A stretch of DNA of 22,692 nt from assembly GCA_944388825.1 (NCBI GenBank), contig CALXKG010000074.1, positions 1 through 22,692 of the forward strand, in the 5' to 3' direction. The notes beneath the pieces are model-generated. The model did no database searches. It was not told the DNA's origin and saw only the letters and a list, made by a program, of their open reading frames with translations. This document shows, piece by piece, positions 7,496 to 15,054 of the stretch (position 1 is the first letter of the stretch; each line of letters opens with the position of its first letter). The stretch is from an uncultured Clostridia bacterium (GTDB lineage Bacteria > Bacillota > Clostridia > Oscillospirales > Ruminococcaceae). The translations under genes and the position numbers were made by a program.

Positions 7496-7511
7496 GTTAG
7501 CTGTAGCTAAC
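7496..7511. promoter_or_regulatory. Palindromic operator-like site before the DUF2325 gene
   Basis: GTTAGCT and AGCTAAC are perfect inverted 7-mers around a 2-base centre. The site starts 11 bases downstream of the -10 box of the DUF2325 promoter, overlapping the probable transcription start region, where a bound repressor would block initiation or escape. The GTTAGC/GCTAAC half-sites resemble operators of DtxR-family iron or manganese regulators. The regulator itself is not in the window. Confidence 0.6.
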
Positions 7512-7522
7512 TTACTGGTTCC

Positions 7523-7551
7523 AGTTTACCATAATCGGGAGGGGTTGTCAA
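7523..7551 (-). promoter_or_regulatory. Sigma-A promoter of the DUF2325 gene
   Basis: TTGACA (7546-7551) and TAAACT (7523-7528) lie 17 bases apart on the minus strand, about 60 bases upstream of the start codon. Confidence 0.82.
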
Positions 7552-7559
7552 GGGGGAAT

Positions 7560-7591
7560 ATAAAAACAGCCTCCGGAGAACCAGAGGCTGT
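7560..7591 (-). terminator. Terminator of the cell-wall-binding protein gene
   Basis: ACAGCCTC and GAGGCTGT pair perfectly, followed on the minus strand by a TTTTTAT run, nine bases after the stop codon. Confidence 0.88.
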
Positions 7592-7599
7592 CATAACAG

Positions 7600-10287
7600 T
7601 TATTCTGTATCTACTTGTACACCCACAGAATTATTTACAAGCATATCTTCAGATAGATCCGGGAAGGTAATCTGCGATCCGTCTTCAGAGATTTCTACTC
7701 GAAATTCGAAATTGACTTCAGGATACGCATCTGTGTCTTCAAAGTAATACGTTCTTACAAGCCCATCATCGACATAATATGCGTTTTCAAAGTATTGTAC
7801 TTCCTGATTCCAGTTCAGATAGCTAGCGCCAATATACAATTCGTGCCTATAGCTATCACGGTCTACATTAATATGCGCAATTGATACCCCGCCTATTTTG
7901 ACAGGATAATAAAAATCCAAATATACTTCTTCGTTATCAAAGCGTAATCCATTTGAATTTGTGATAACCAGCCCGTTTTCCCACTCAGCTTTCAAATTCA
8001 GGCTCATATTCGAGCTTTGTGAACGTCCACTATATGTAAATGGTTCATGTAAATCCACTTCAATGGATGTTTCGGTATTTTCCAGAGTATTGGAAGTTAA
8101 CTTTGGAATGATTATTTTCGAATCTTCAAGTATAATATCCAAGCTGAAATTCCTGAAATTAAAAGTTCTTGTATTTTCTTTCCAGGCGCGATTGTTAAAA
8201 CGGTAAGATTCGCTATCCAAATCACTATGGTATCCATAAGAAGCATAATATAAATAATCTATTAAATCGCCGGATAACGAATTTTTTCCATCAATATCCG
8301 ATAAGTTAATTCTGCTTACCGATTGTCCATCAATTTGAATCGGAGGATCAAAATCCATATTAATGTCGTATATTACATCATTTGTTGGATTTATTGGTAA
8401 AGAAATTTCCAGTCCTTTTTCAGTAAATCTGGATTCTCCACCGATATAATTAGGGCCATTTTTATATATTTTAGTCGAAATCGACGTTTTTATGTCAGAC
8501 TCTTTTCTCGTATAAATAGCGCCTATTACATCAAAGTCTACTTCACTTCTATCAATATATTGATTATAGTAGAAATCCGATAGATTTAATCCCAAATAAG
8601 TGAAACTATCCGGATCAAACCGAATACTGTACGAGCCATCCTTGCTTGTTGCAGTATATGTATCCCCTATATGGGTAACATGACAATCAAATCCTGTAAA
8701 ATCACGGGGAACAAAATTCAGCAGCTCAACCAGTTGATACTGATCCTGATAATCACCATATGTCCGAATGGCGGTATACTCATCTCCATCCGGAATATGG
8801 TAATACACCTTTACACCTTCAGAGATTTCTTCACAATCAACGTATTCTTTCAAAACATAAGTATTATATGGCCTTCCACCTGACTCATCTACTACAGTTT
8901 CATACCGATATACGGCCATTTTACAGGTGGGATCATCTGCAATAGTCTCTTGCGCAATTTCGAAGTTGACTGTATAAGGGCTTGTTTCCAAATAGTCGCC
9001 CAACCGCAAAGTTACTTGCGCAGAGCGGCCAATTAAAACTTCTGTAGAAGAGAATACATTCAACCCAGCATTGACAAAATCTCTGTAATATTTAGAAAAA
9101 TAAACAGGATTATGGTAGATACTTCCCTGATCACTCTTGTATACGCGATACAATTCCCGATAGGTTCCATTGTTAATTTTCCATGCTGTAACAATTCCGT
9201 TCTTATAATCCACTAAATCATGCAGCAGATTTCCATACCAGATATTGGTAATCCGCTTTTCCAGGTTCTTAATCGAAACGGTAATGACATGGCTTTCCTT
9301 ATCAAAGCTGACATTGAAATCCCGTCCATAATCGGCGTTGATCTGCGGAACCATCGACGCAAAGAATTCATCCAGCTCAGCCAGATCCCCTTCTACCGGT
9401 TCGGGCGTTTCGCCGCTCGGGATATCACCGTCGTCATCGCCATCATCGCCGCCGGGGTTCCAGCCGGGGTTATCATCGTCGCCGTCGTCCCAATCATCAT
9501 CCCAATCGTCGTCCCAGCCGCCCTGATTGCCGCTGCTTCCGCTGTCGCCGCTCTGGGTCGGGACATAAATGACCGTCGTGCCGCCGGAGCTGCCGCCCGC
9601 ATTCTCGACCGTCACTTCCGCCTCGTTGCCGAACGCGTCAAACGCCTTGCCGGGCTGGGGCTTTTTGCTGCCGGTCGCGGCGCCGGTCTCCGCGTCGAAT
9701 TGGTAGCTGGTCCCGGCAATCGTCTGCTTGCCGGTCAGCATTTTGCCGTTCCCGTCCAGATAGAAGACTTCCCCGTTGACCTCGATCAGCCCGGTCTGCA
9801 AAAGGCCGTCGTGGTTCATAAAGTACCAGTCGCCGTCCACTTCCACCCAGCCGATCTCCATCGCGCCGTTTTCGTCCAGATAGTAGTGATCGCGCCCGTA
9901 GTCCAGCCAGCCTTTCTGCATGACGCCCTGGCTGTTCAGGTAATACCAGTAGCCCTCGACCCGCTGCCAGCCGGTCAGCATCTCGCCGCTGCCGTTCATG
10001 TAGTACCAGTTTCCGTCCACCTGGGTCCAGCCGACCGCCAGGGTGCCGTTGGCGTTGAAGTAATACTGTTTCCCTTCAATCTTCTGCCAGCCGGTCAGCA
10101 TATACCCGTTCGCATCGAAACAGTACCAGTTCTGGTTGATAAACTCCCATCCCGTCACCGGCACGCCGTTTTCGGTCCACTGCCAGTTCTGATAGGGGTC
10201 CTGCTGCCACTCCGCCGCAGCGGATACCGGCGACACCGCAACGGTCAATGCCATCACCAGCGCAGCAATTTTCGCCTGCATTTTCAT
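7600..10287 (-). CDS. Secreted cell-wall-binding repeat protein with novel C-terminal region
   Basis: An 895-residue secreted protein. Residues 1-25 are a signal peptide ending VSAAA. Residues 34-206 are about eight choline-binding-type repeats of exactly 20 residues (GW or equivalent at 47, 67, 87, 107, 127, 147, 167, 187), which usually bind wall polymers. After a Gly/Ser stretch comes an Asp/Trp/Gly linker at about 256-288. Residues 300-895 match nothing I recognise. This part is beta-rich and contains at least two related units of about 125 residues at the C-terminus. The ATG at 10285-10287 is chosen because GGGAGGT precedes it; the in-frame TTG two codons earlier lacks spacing. The N-terminal third is GC-rich like its neighbours, while the rest (about 7600-9380) is clearly AT-rich, suggesting a mosaic gene. 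Surface location is likely; ligand and activity are unknown. Confidence 0.88.
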   Translation of the reverse strand: MKMQAKIAALVMALTVAVSPVSAAAEWQQDPYQNWQWTENGVPVTGWEFINQNWYCFDANGYMLTGWQKIEGKQYYFNANGTLAVGWTQVDGNWYYMNGSGEMLTGWQRVEGYWYYLNSQGVMQKGWLDYGRDHYYLDENGAMEIGWVEVDGDWYFMNHDGLLQTGLIEVNGEVFYLDGNGKMLTGKQTIAGTSYQFDAETGAATGSKKPQPGKAFDAFGNEAEVTVENAGGSSGGTTVIYVPTQSGDSGSSGNQGGWDDDWDDDWDDGDDDNPGWNPGGDDGDDDGDIPSGETPEPVEGDLAELDEFFASMVPQINADYGRDFNVSFDKESHVITVSIKNLEKRITNIWYGNLLHDLVDYKNGIVTAWKINNGTYRELYRVYKSDQGSIYHNPVYFSKYYRDFVNAGLNVFSSTEVLIGRSAQVTLRLGDYLETSPYTVNFEIAQETIADDPTCKMAVYRYETVVDESGGRPYNTYVLKEYVDCEEISEGVKVYYHIPDGDEYTAIRTYGDYQDQYQLVELLNFVPRDFTGFDCHVTHIGDTYTATSKDGSYSIRFDPDSFTYLGLNLSDFYYNQYIDRSEVDFDVIGAIYTRKESDIKTSISTKIYKNGPNYIGGESRFTEKGLEISLPINPTNDVIYDINMDFDPPIQIDGQSVSRINLSDIDGKNSLSGDLIDYLYYASYGYHSDLDSESYRFNNRAWKENTRTFNFRNFSLDIILEDSKIIIPKLTSNTLENTETSIEVDLHEPFTYSGRSQSSNMSLNLKAEWENGLVITNSNGLRFDNEEVYLDFYYPVKIGGVSIAHINVDRDSYRHELYIGASYLNWNQEVQYFENAYYVDDGLVRTYYFEDTDAYPEVNFEFRVEISEDGSQITFPDLSEDMLVNNSVGVQVDTE

Positions 10288-10368
10288 CTGCAAACCTCCC
10301 GTACGTTTTTACCGGACAGGAAAACGGATTATTTTTCCGGAATACCCCGAATCCCTCCCGATGTTTTC

Positions 10369-10377
10369 ATTGTAGCA
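10369..10377 (-). promoter_or_regulatory. Extended -10 promoter of the cell-wall-binding protein gene
   Basis: On the minus strand TGC plus TACAAT forms an extended -10 box about 80 bases before the start codon. No good -35 box is found at the normal distance. The rest of the 10288-10504 intergenic stretch is AT-rich, with no gene visible. Confidence 0.5.
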
Positions 10378-10504
10378 CATTTCGAATTAAAGGTGGTTAT
10401 GCTGCCAGCATAAATTTTGGCGTTTTTTCGAAAATTCTGCTTTTTCTACATAAGTTTTCCACTTTATATAATTTTTACAGTTTTATTATCCAATATTTTT
10501 CAAC

Positions 10505-10538
10505 AAAAAATCCCTTTCCGCCTGCGCGGAAAGGGATT
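10505..10538 (-). terminator. Terminator of the YitT-family gene
   Basis: A perfect 12-bp stem (ATCCCTTTCCGC with GCGGAAAGGGAT, 4-base loop) is followed on the minus strand by TTTTTTG, 18 bases past the stop codon. Confidence 0.92.
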
Positions 10539-10555
10539 ACAGAAGTTTTTCCGGC

Positions 10556-11419
10556 TCAGTTGCTCCCCCGGAAGCCTTTTCCGATGATCTCGGAGGTGTT
10601 GGTGATCATCATAAAGGTCTTGGGGTCGTTCTGGCGGATGAAACGCCGCAGATGGATCGCCTGCATCCGGGTCATGACGGTCAGCACGACCGTCTCGTCC
10701 TCGTGGGTGAATGCCCCCTGCCCTTCCAGCCGGGTGGCGCTGCGATTGAGCGTCTTGATGATGTAATCGCAGATGATATCGGGGTTCTTGGTGACGATCG
10801 TGAAGTACTTGCACATATGGAAGGACTCCATCACGAAGTCGAGAAGGGTCGACTTGATGATCAGGCCCAGCAGCGAGAACAGCCCCGCTTCCATCCCGTA
10901 GGCGACCCCCGCCATCAGCGTGATGACGAGGTCGGAGGCCATCAGCGCCTTGCCGATGTCCATGCTGGTGTACTTTTTCAGGATCATCGCGACGATATCG
11001 GTGCCGCCGTTTGAAGCGTCGATCTCAAAGAGCATCGCGCTGCCGACCGCCGGCAGCCCGACCGCGAAAAGCAGCTCCATCAGCGGCTCCGCGGTGAAGG
11101 GCGCGTCCATCGGGACAAACCGCTCCAGCAGTTCCAGGACAAAGGACATCTCCAGCGACGAATAGGCGGTCATAAACCCAAACCCCCGCCCGAAGACCAG
11201 GAAACCCAGGATCAGCAGCGCGACGTTTAAGATCGTCACAAAGTTGGACGCGCTGAGGCTTGGGAAGTAGTGGGTCAGGACGACCGAGACGCCGGTGACG
11301 CCGCCGGTCGAAAAGTCGTTCGGGAACTTGAAGAAATAGACCCCGATGGTGATGATCAGCGTCCCGGCGTTTAAAATGCCGAACCGGATGAGGTTTTCTT
11401 TTGTCAGTATTTTACCCAT
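10556..11419 (-). CDS. YitT family membrane protein (YitT/DUF2179)
   Basis: A 287-residue membrane protein of the YitT family. The N-terminal half has about five transmembrane segments (roughly 14-32, 60-78, 82-98, 114-132, 160-180). The two characteristic glycine-rich motifs are present: STGGVTGVSVVL (37-48) and DASNGGTDIVAMIL (134-147). A soluble C-terminal DUF2179 domain follows at about 205-285. Family members are widespread in Firmicutes and most have no proven function. The gene is monocistronic, with a terminator after it and the terminator of the carboxyltransferase operon before it. The ribosome binding site is weak (GGGGGATTGG, rather far from the ATG), and no convincing promoter is seen. 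Confidence 0.9.
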   Translation of the reverse strand: MGKILTKENLIRFGILNAGTLIITIGVYFFKFPNDFSTGGVTGVSVVLTHYFPSLSASNFVTILNVALLILGFLVFGRGFGFMTAYSSLEMSFVLELLERFVPMDAPFTAEPLMELLFAVGLPAVGSAMLFEIDASNGGTDIVAMILKKYTSMDIGKALMASDLVITLMAGVAYGMEAGLFSLLGLIIKSTLLDFVMESFHMCKYFTIVTKNPDIICDYIIKTLNRSATRLEGQGAFTHEDETVVLTVMTRMQAIHLRRFIRQNDPKTFMMITNTSEIIGKGFRGSN

Positions 11420-11531
11420 GGCAGAAAATCCAATCCCCCTGCATCAGAAGGCCGCCCGGCTGTCTCTTATGGGCGGCGATCCGCTTTTTTTGCATAATTT
11501 TGTCGTTCATATTGCACTTTCCGGCAATACG

Positions 11532-11570
11532 CAAAACAGCTGCCGCCGGAAACCCGGCAGCAGCTGCTGC
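11532..11570 (-). terminator. Terminator of the carboxyltransferase operon
   Basis: On the minus strand a 12-bp stem, AGCTGCTGCCGG with CCGGCGGCAGCT (one wobble), is followed after one base by TTTTGCG. It lies 12 bases past the stop of the 5S-type gene. The short T-run may allow some read-through into the YitT gene. Confidence 0.75.
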
Positions 11571-11581
11571 GTATCCAAAAA

Positions 11582-12985
11582 TCAGACCGGATGGACGCCG
11601 TTTTTCTGGTCGGCTCTTGCGCCGTCGATGCCATATTTGGCGTTGCGGCGGGCCTCGAAGAACTTGGGCGCGACCTTCGGGAACATTGCGTAGGTCAGGA
11701 CGTCTTCCTCCTGCTCCATCCACTCGGCGCACTCCTTGCGGAGGGTATCCAGCTCGGGGGCGAGGGTGTCGGCGAACCGGCAGGTGATGATCTCGGCATC
11801 GCCGCAGATCTTCTTCTGGAACTCGGGGTCGATCGGGACCGGGGTCTTGCCGTAAGCGCCGCGGACAAGGTCCTTAAACTCGGCGGTGCACATCTTATAC
11901 CGCTCGCCGGTGATGATGTTGAAGACCGCCTGGGTGCCGACGATCTGGGACGACGGGGTGACCAGCGGGGGCATACCGGCGTCTTTGCGGACGCGCGGGA
12001 CTTCCTCCAGCACTTCCTGGAACTTATCCTCCTTGCCCGCCTGTTTGAGCTGGGAGAGGAGGTTGGAGAGCATACCGCCCGGGACCTGGTAGATCAGGGC
12101 GTTGGCGTCGGTCGCCAGCATCGCGGGGTCGAGGAGGCCCTCTTCGATATACTTTTTGCGGAGGGTCATGAAGTAAGCGCGGATATCGGTCAGCTTCTTC
12201 AGGTCCAGCCCGGTGTCGTAATCGGTGCCCTGGAGGGCGGCGACGATCGACTCGGTCGGGGCGTGGGAGGTGCCCAGCGCCAGCGGGCTCATCGCGGTGT
12301 CGACGATGTCAGCGCCCGCTTCGATGCCCTTCATGAGGCACATCGACGCAAGGCCGGAGGTGTAATGGGTGTGGATGTCGACCGGGATCGAAACCGCTTC
12401 CTTGATCGCCTTGACCAGCTCATAGGTGTGGTAGGGGGTCAGCAGCGCCGCCATATCTTTGAGGCAGATCGACTTGGCGCCGATCGCCTCGATCTGTTTG
12501 GCGTAGTTGACATAGTACTCGGTCGTAAAGGTCTCGCCCAGCGTGAAGGAGATCGCGATCTGCGCATGGCCGCCTTCCTTGTTGGCCGCTTTGACGGCGG
12601 TCTCCAGGTTGCGGATATCGTTGAGCGCGTCGAAGATACGGATGATGTCGATACCGTTGGCAATCGACTTCTGGACAAAGTACTCGACCGCGTCGTCGGC
12701 ATAGGGACGGTAGCCCAGCATATTCTGCCCGCGGAAGAGCATCTGTAACTTGGTGTTGGGCATTTCCCTGCGGATCACCCGCAGGCGCTCCCAGGGGTCT
12801 TCGTTTAAGAAGCGGATGCAGGCGTCGAAGGTCGCGCCGCCCCAGACCTCGGCGGAATAATAACCGACCTTGTCCATTTCGCCCAGGATCGGCAGCATAT
12901 CCGACAGCGGCATACGGGTCGCCAGCAGGCTCTGATGGGCATCGCGAAGGACGGTTTCGGTGATTTTAATCGGTTTCTTGGCCAT
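11582..12985 (-). CDS. Pyruvate/oxaloacetate carboxyltransferase subunit (5S/OadA type)
   Basis: A 467-residue carboxyltransferase of the PYC_OADA family, which moves a carboxyl group between biotin and pyruvate or oxaloacetate in a TIM barrel. The metal site is intact: D15 in TETVLRDAHQ, K176 in CLKDMAAL (normally carbamylated), and H205 and H207 in DIHTHYTSG. LFRGQN and GADIVDTAMSP are also canonical. The protein ends after the helical carboxyltransferase domain and has no fused biotinyl domain, unlike many OadA proteins. The biotin carrier is the separate gene just upstream. GGGAGGACAC precedes the ATG. Third gene of the operon. It could serve a transcarboxylase (5S subunit), a sodium-pumping oxaloacetate decarboxylase (alpha) or a split pyruvate carboxylase. 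No beta or gamma membrane subunit or biotin carboxylase is present, which favours the first. Confidence 0.93.
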   Translation of the reverse strand: MAKKPIKITETVLRDAHQSLLATRMPLSDMLPILGEMDKVGYYSAEVWGGATFDACIRFLNEDPWERLRVIRREMPNTKLQMLFRGQNMLGYRPYADDAVEYFVQKSIANGIDIIRIFDALNDIRNLETAVKAANKEGGHAQIAISFTLGETFTTEYYVNYAKQIEAIGAKSICLKDMAALLTPYHTYELVKAIKEAVSIPVDIHTHYTSGLASMCLMKGIEAGADIVDTAMSPLALGTSHAPTESIVAALQGTDYDTGLDLKKLTDIRAYFMTLRKKYIEEGLLDPAMLATDANALIYQVPGGMLSNLLSQLKQAGKEDKFQEVLEEVPRVRKDAGMPPLVTPSSQIVGTQAVFNIITGERYKMCTAEFKDLVRGAYGKTPVPIDPEFQKKICGDAEIITCRFADTLAPELDTLRKECAEWMEQEEDVLTYAMFPKVAPKFFEARRNAKYGIDGARADQKNGVHPV

Positions 12986-13005
12986 CTTAATGTGTCCTCC
13001 CTGTT

Positions 13006-13044
13006 AAACTATAGTTTCTTGACGGGAGGGGCGGCACCCCTCCC
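13006..13044 (-). promoter_or_regulatory. Intercistronic hairpin and palindrome between biotin carrier and 5S genes
   Basis: GGGAGGGG and CCCCTCCC (13024-13044) form a strong hairpin in the 71-base gap. A perfect 12-bp palindrome, AAACTATAGTTT (13006-13017), lies next to it, just ahead of the 5S ribosome binding site. No T-run follows, so it is unlikely to be a terminator. A role in mRNA processing or stability is possible. Confidence 0.5.
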
Positions 13045-13056
13045 ACCGGGCAGCAA

Positions 13057-13458
13057 TCAGCCGATCACCGCGAGGACGTCGCCCGAATTGACCGAGTCGC
13101 CCTTCTGCGCAATGATCTGGAGGATGGTGCCGTCGCAGGGAGCGACGATGTCGTTGTTCATCTTCATCGCTTCCAGCACGAGGACCGCCTGGCCGCGGGT
13201 GACCTTATCGCCGACCGCGACGTTGATCTCCATAATGGTGCCGGGCATCGGGGCCTGGACCTCGGTCCCCTCGACAGGGGCCTGGGGCGCGGCCGGTTCA
13301 GCGGCGGGCGCGGGAGCCGGGGCGGCGGCAGGGGCCGGAGCGGCAGCGGGGGCAGCGGCGGGAGCCGGAGCGACAGGAGCGGGAGCGGCGCCGGCGGCGA
13401 CCTCTTCAACCGCGACATCATATACTTTACCGTTGACGGTGATATTGAATCTTCTCAT
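13057..13458 (-). CDS. Biotin carboxyl carrier protein (1.3S/OadC type)
   Basis: A 133-residue biotin carrier that shuttles the carboxyl group between the two carboxyltransferases. The C-terminal biotinyl domain (about 65-133) carries the EAMKM motif, with K99 as the biotinylated lysine. The N-terminus (MRRFNITVNGKVYDVAVEE) is the short beta segment typical of transcarboxylase 1.3S and decarboxylase biotin subunits. A long Ala/Pro linker (about 21-62) joins the two and would act as a flexible arm. AAAGGAAGG lies upstream of the ATG. It sits between the 12S-like and 5S-like genes, the arrangement expected for one multienzyme complex. Biotin ligase must be encoded elsewhere. Confidence 0.94.
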   Translation of the reverse strand: MRRFNITVNGKVYDVAVEEVAAGAAPAPVAPAPAAAPAAAPAPAAAPAPAPAAEPAAPQAPVEGTEVQAPMPGTIMEINVAVGDKVTRGQAVLVLEAMKMNNDIVAPCDGTILQIIAQKGDSVNSGDVLAVIG

Positions 13459-13509
13459 GGTCTGGGACCTTCCTTTCGGTATAATAAGACGCTTCAGTCG
13501 GAATTATAA

Positions 13510-14853
13510 TCAGCAGGAGTGCTTTTTCGCCAGCCGCTGCACCCGCTTGGAAGCGAGGGCGTCCAGCGCCATGACGAGGGCGGCGCGGGTATCGGCCGGG
13601 GCGATGACGTCGTCGACCATGCCGGAAGCGGCGGCGGTAAAGGCGCTCGCCTCGGTGTCGGCGTACTCCGCTTCGAGGGCGGCGCGGGCCTTTGCGGTGT
13701 CTTCGACCCCTTTGAGCCGGTCATGCCAGAAGAACTCGACGGCGGTGGCGGGCGCAAGGGCCGAGATCACAGCGGTCGGCCAGGCAAGGCGGATATCGGC
13801 GGAACCAAAGGCCATCGAGGCCGCGCCGATCGCGTTGCCGGTATAGACGGTGACTTTTGCAGAGGTGGCCTCCGCATAAACGCCGGCCAGTTTCGCGGCG
13901 GCGGCGGGGCAGGTCCCCTCTTTATACCCTTCGGTGTCGACAAAGGTGACGACCGGGAGGTTAAAGCTGTCGCAGAAGCGGACAAACGCGGCGGCCTTGC
14001 CGGAGCAGGTGTTGCAGAGCTTGCCCTTGACCGAGACGACGCCGACCGTGCTGCCGCCGACGGACGCCAGAGCGGTGTAGACGTGGGGCGCATAAGCCCC
14101 GCCCAGTTCGATGACCGAATCCGCGTCGCTGACCGCCTTGACCAGTTCGTCAGACGCGGTCTTCTCGTCCAGCGCGGCGGGCGCAGGCGCGGCGCCTTCG
14201 CTGATCGGGGCGAGTTCAAGGTTGTTGAGCGGCAGGACCGAAAGGACCTCTTTTGCCTTTTTGACCGCGTCCATCGGGTCGGAAGCGACCATCGAGACGA
14301 CGCCGGCTTCTGCCTGCGCCTTGGCGGAGGTGTCGCCGCCGTCGTTCACAAGGTAGAGGGAAGCGCCCTCGGCCATGATCGAGATGTCGGCGGAAGCGGC
14401 CATCATCGCGTTCACGCCGACGCAGCTGCCGGCGATGACCGCGACCTGCGGGACGACGCCCGAGAGGTTCTCGCTCATCGAGAGGATCTTCTGGTAGCAG
14501 GCGAGGACCTGCTGGCCCTCGGAAACCTTCGCGCCGTTGGAATCATAGATCCCGACCACCGGCGCGCCGTTTTTGACCGCCAGCTCATAGACCTTGGCGA
14601 TCTTTTCGGCATGGGCGCGGGAAACGGCGCCGCCGCAGCTCTTGACGTCCTGGGAGAAGGCGTAGACGATGCTGCCGTCGATGCTGCCGTAACCGGTGAT
14701 CACGCCGACGCCCGCGCCGCAGTCGACGTAGGCGTCCAGTTCGGTGAAGCTGCCCTCATCGAACAGGGCGGTGATCCGCTCCCGGGCGGGCGAAGCGGCC
14801 TTGACAGCGGCTTTTGCCTCTTCCAGCTTAGCCAGCTTGGCTTGTAAATTCAT
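13510..14853 (-). CDS. Acyl-CoA carboxyltransferase, 12S/MmdA-like
   Basis: A 447-residue crotonase-fold carboxyltransferase related to methylmalonyl-CoA decarboxylase alpha (MmdA), PccB and transcarboxylase 12S. Two CT halves are visible. The first has SPARERITALFDEGSF (about 22-37), YDSNGAKVSEG in place of the usual DSGGARIQEG, and SGVVPQVAVIAG. The second has FVDTEGYKEGT, YAEATSAKVTV and AIGAAS in place of AYGGAY. It is shorter than typical family members (about 510-525 residues) and divergent at both motifs that shape the oxyanion holes, so the acyl-CoA substrate is uncertain. First gene of the operon, with a strong promoter and a leader of about 195 bases. A role with methylmalonyl-CoA or propionyl-CoA is the leading inference from its partners. 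Confidence 0.87.
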   Translation of the reverse strand: MNLQAKLAKLEEAKAAVKAASPARERITALFDEGSFTELDAYVDCGAGVGVITGYGSIDGSIVYAFSQDVKSCGGAVSRAHAEKIAKVYELAVKNGAPVVGIYDSNGAKVSEGQQVLACYQKILSMSENLSGVVPQVAVIAGSCVGVNAMMAASADISIMAEGASLYLVNDGGDTSAKAQAEAGVVSMVASDPMDAVKKAKEVLSVLPLNNLELAPISEGAAPAPAALDEKTASDELVKAVSDADSVIELGGAYAPHVYTALASVGGSTVGVVSVKGKLCNTCSGKAAAFVRFCDSFNLPVVTFVDTEGYKEGTCPAAAAKLAGVYAEATSAKVTVYTGNAIGAASMAFGSADIRLAWPTAVISALAPATAVEFFWHDRLKGVEDTAKARAALEAEYADTEASAFTAAASGMVDDVIAPADTRAALVMALDALASKRVQRLAKKHSC

Positions 14854-15054
14854 GAAATTGCCCCCATTCTATAGTATCGCTTCCCCGCCGCCTGTATAAA
14901 ACCTTTCCGGCCGGAGCGGTGGGAAAACCGGGCCTGCGCGGCATATGCCGGGCGCAAAGGCGCTTTTTTCCGATCCTCCGCCGGAACAAAATCTGATAGA
15001 GCGCGATGGGGAATGCGGCAAAGGGATAGATTTTCCCTTTTTCCGCCAGTTTAT

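Noticed and set aside
9393..9602. CRISPR-like or satellite array from the regularly spaced repeats in the 9400-10200 region
   Set aside because: The periodicity is 60 bases in frame and is fully explained by 20-residue wall-binding protein repeats and the Asp/Trp linker.
9220..10413. 397-codon plus-strand frame opposite the wall-binding repeats
   Set aside because: Its internal repetition only mirrors the 60-base repeats of the real gene on the other strand.
11591..12748. 385-codon plus-strand reading frame opposite the 5S-type gene
   Set aside because: Antisense shadow of a conserved carboxyltransferase, with no family resemblance and low-complexity Gly/Asp/Val content.
13519..14847. 442-codon plus-strand reading frame opposite the 12S-like gene
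   Set aside because: It lies entirely antisense to a well-supported gene, has Asp/Gly/Arg-rich composition typical of GC-rich shadow frames, and lacks a ribosome binding site.
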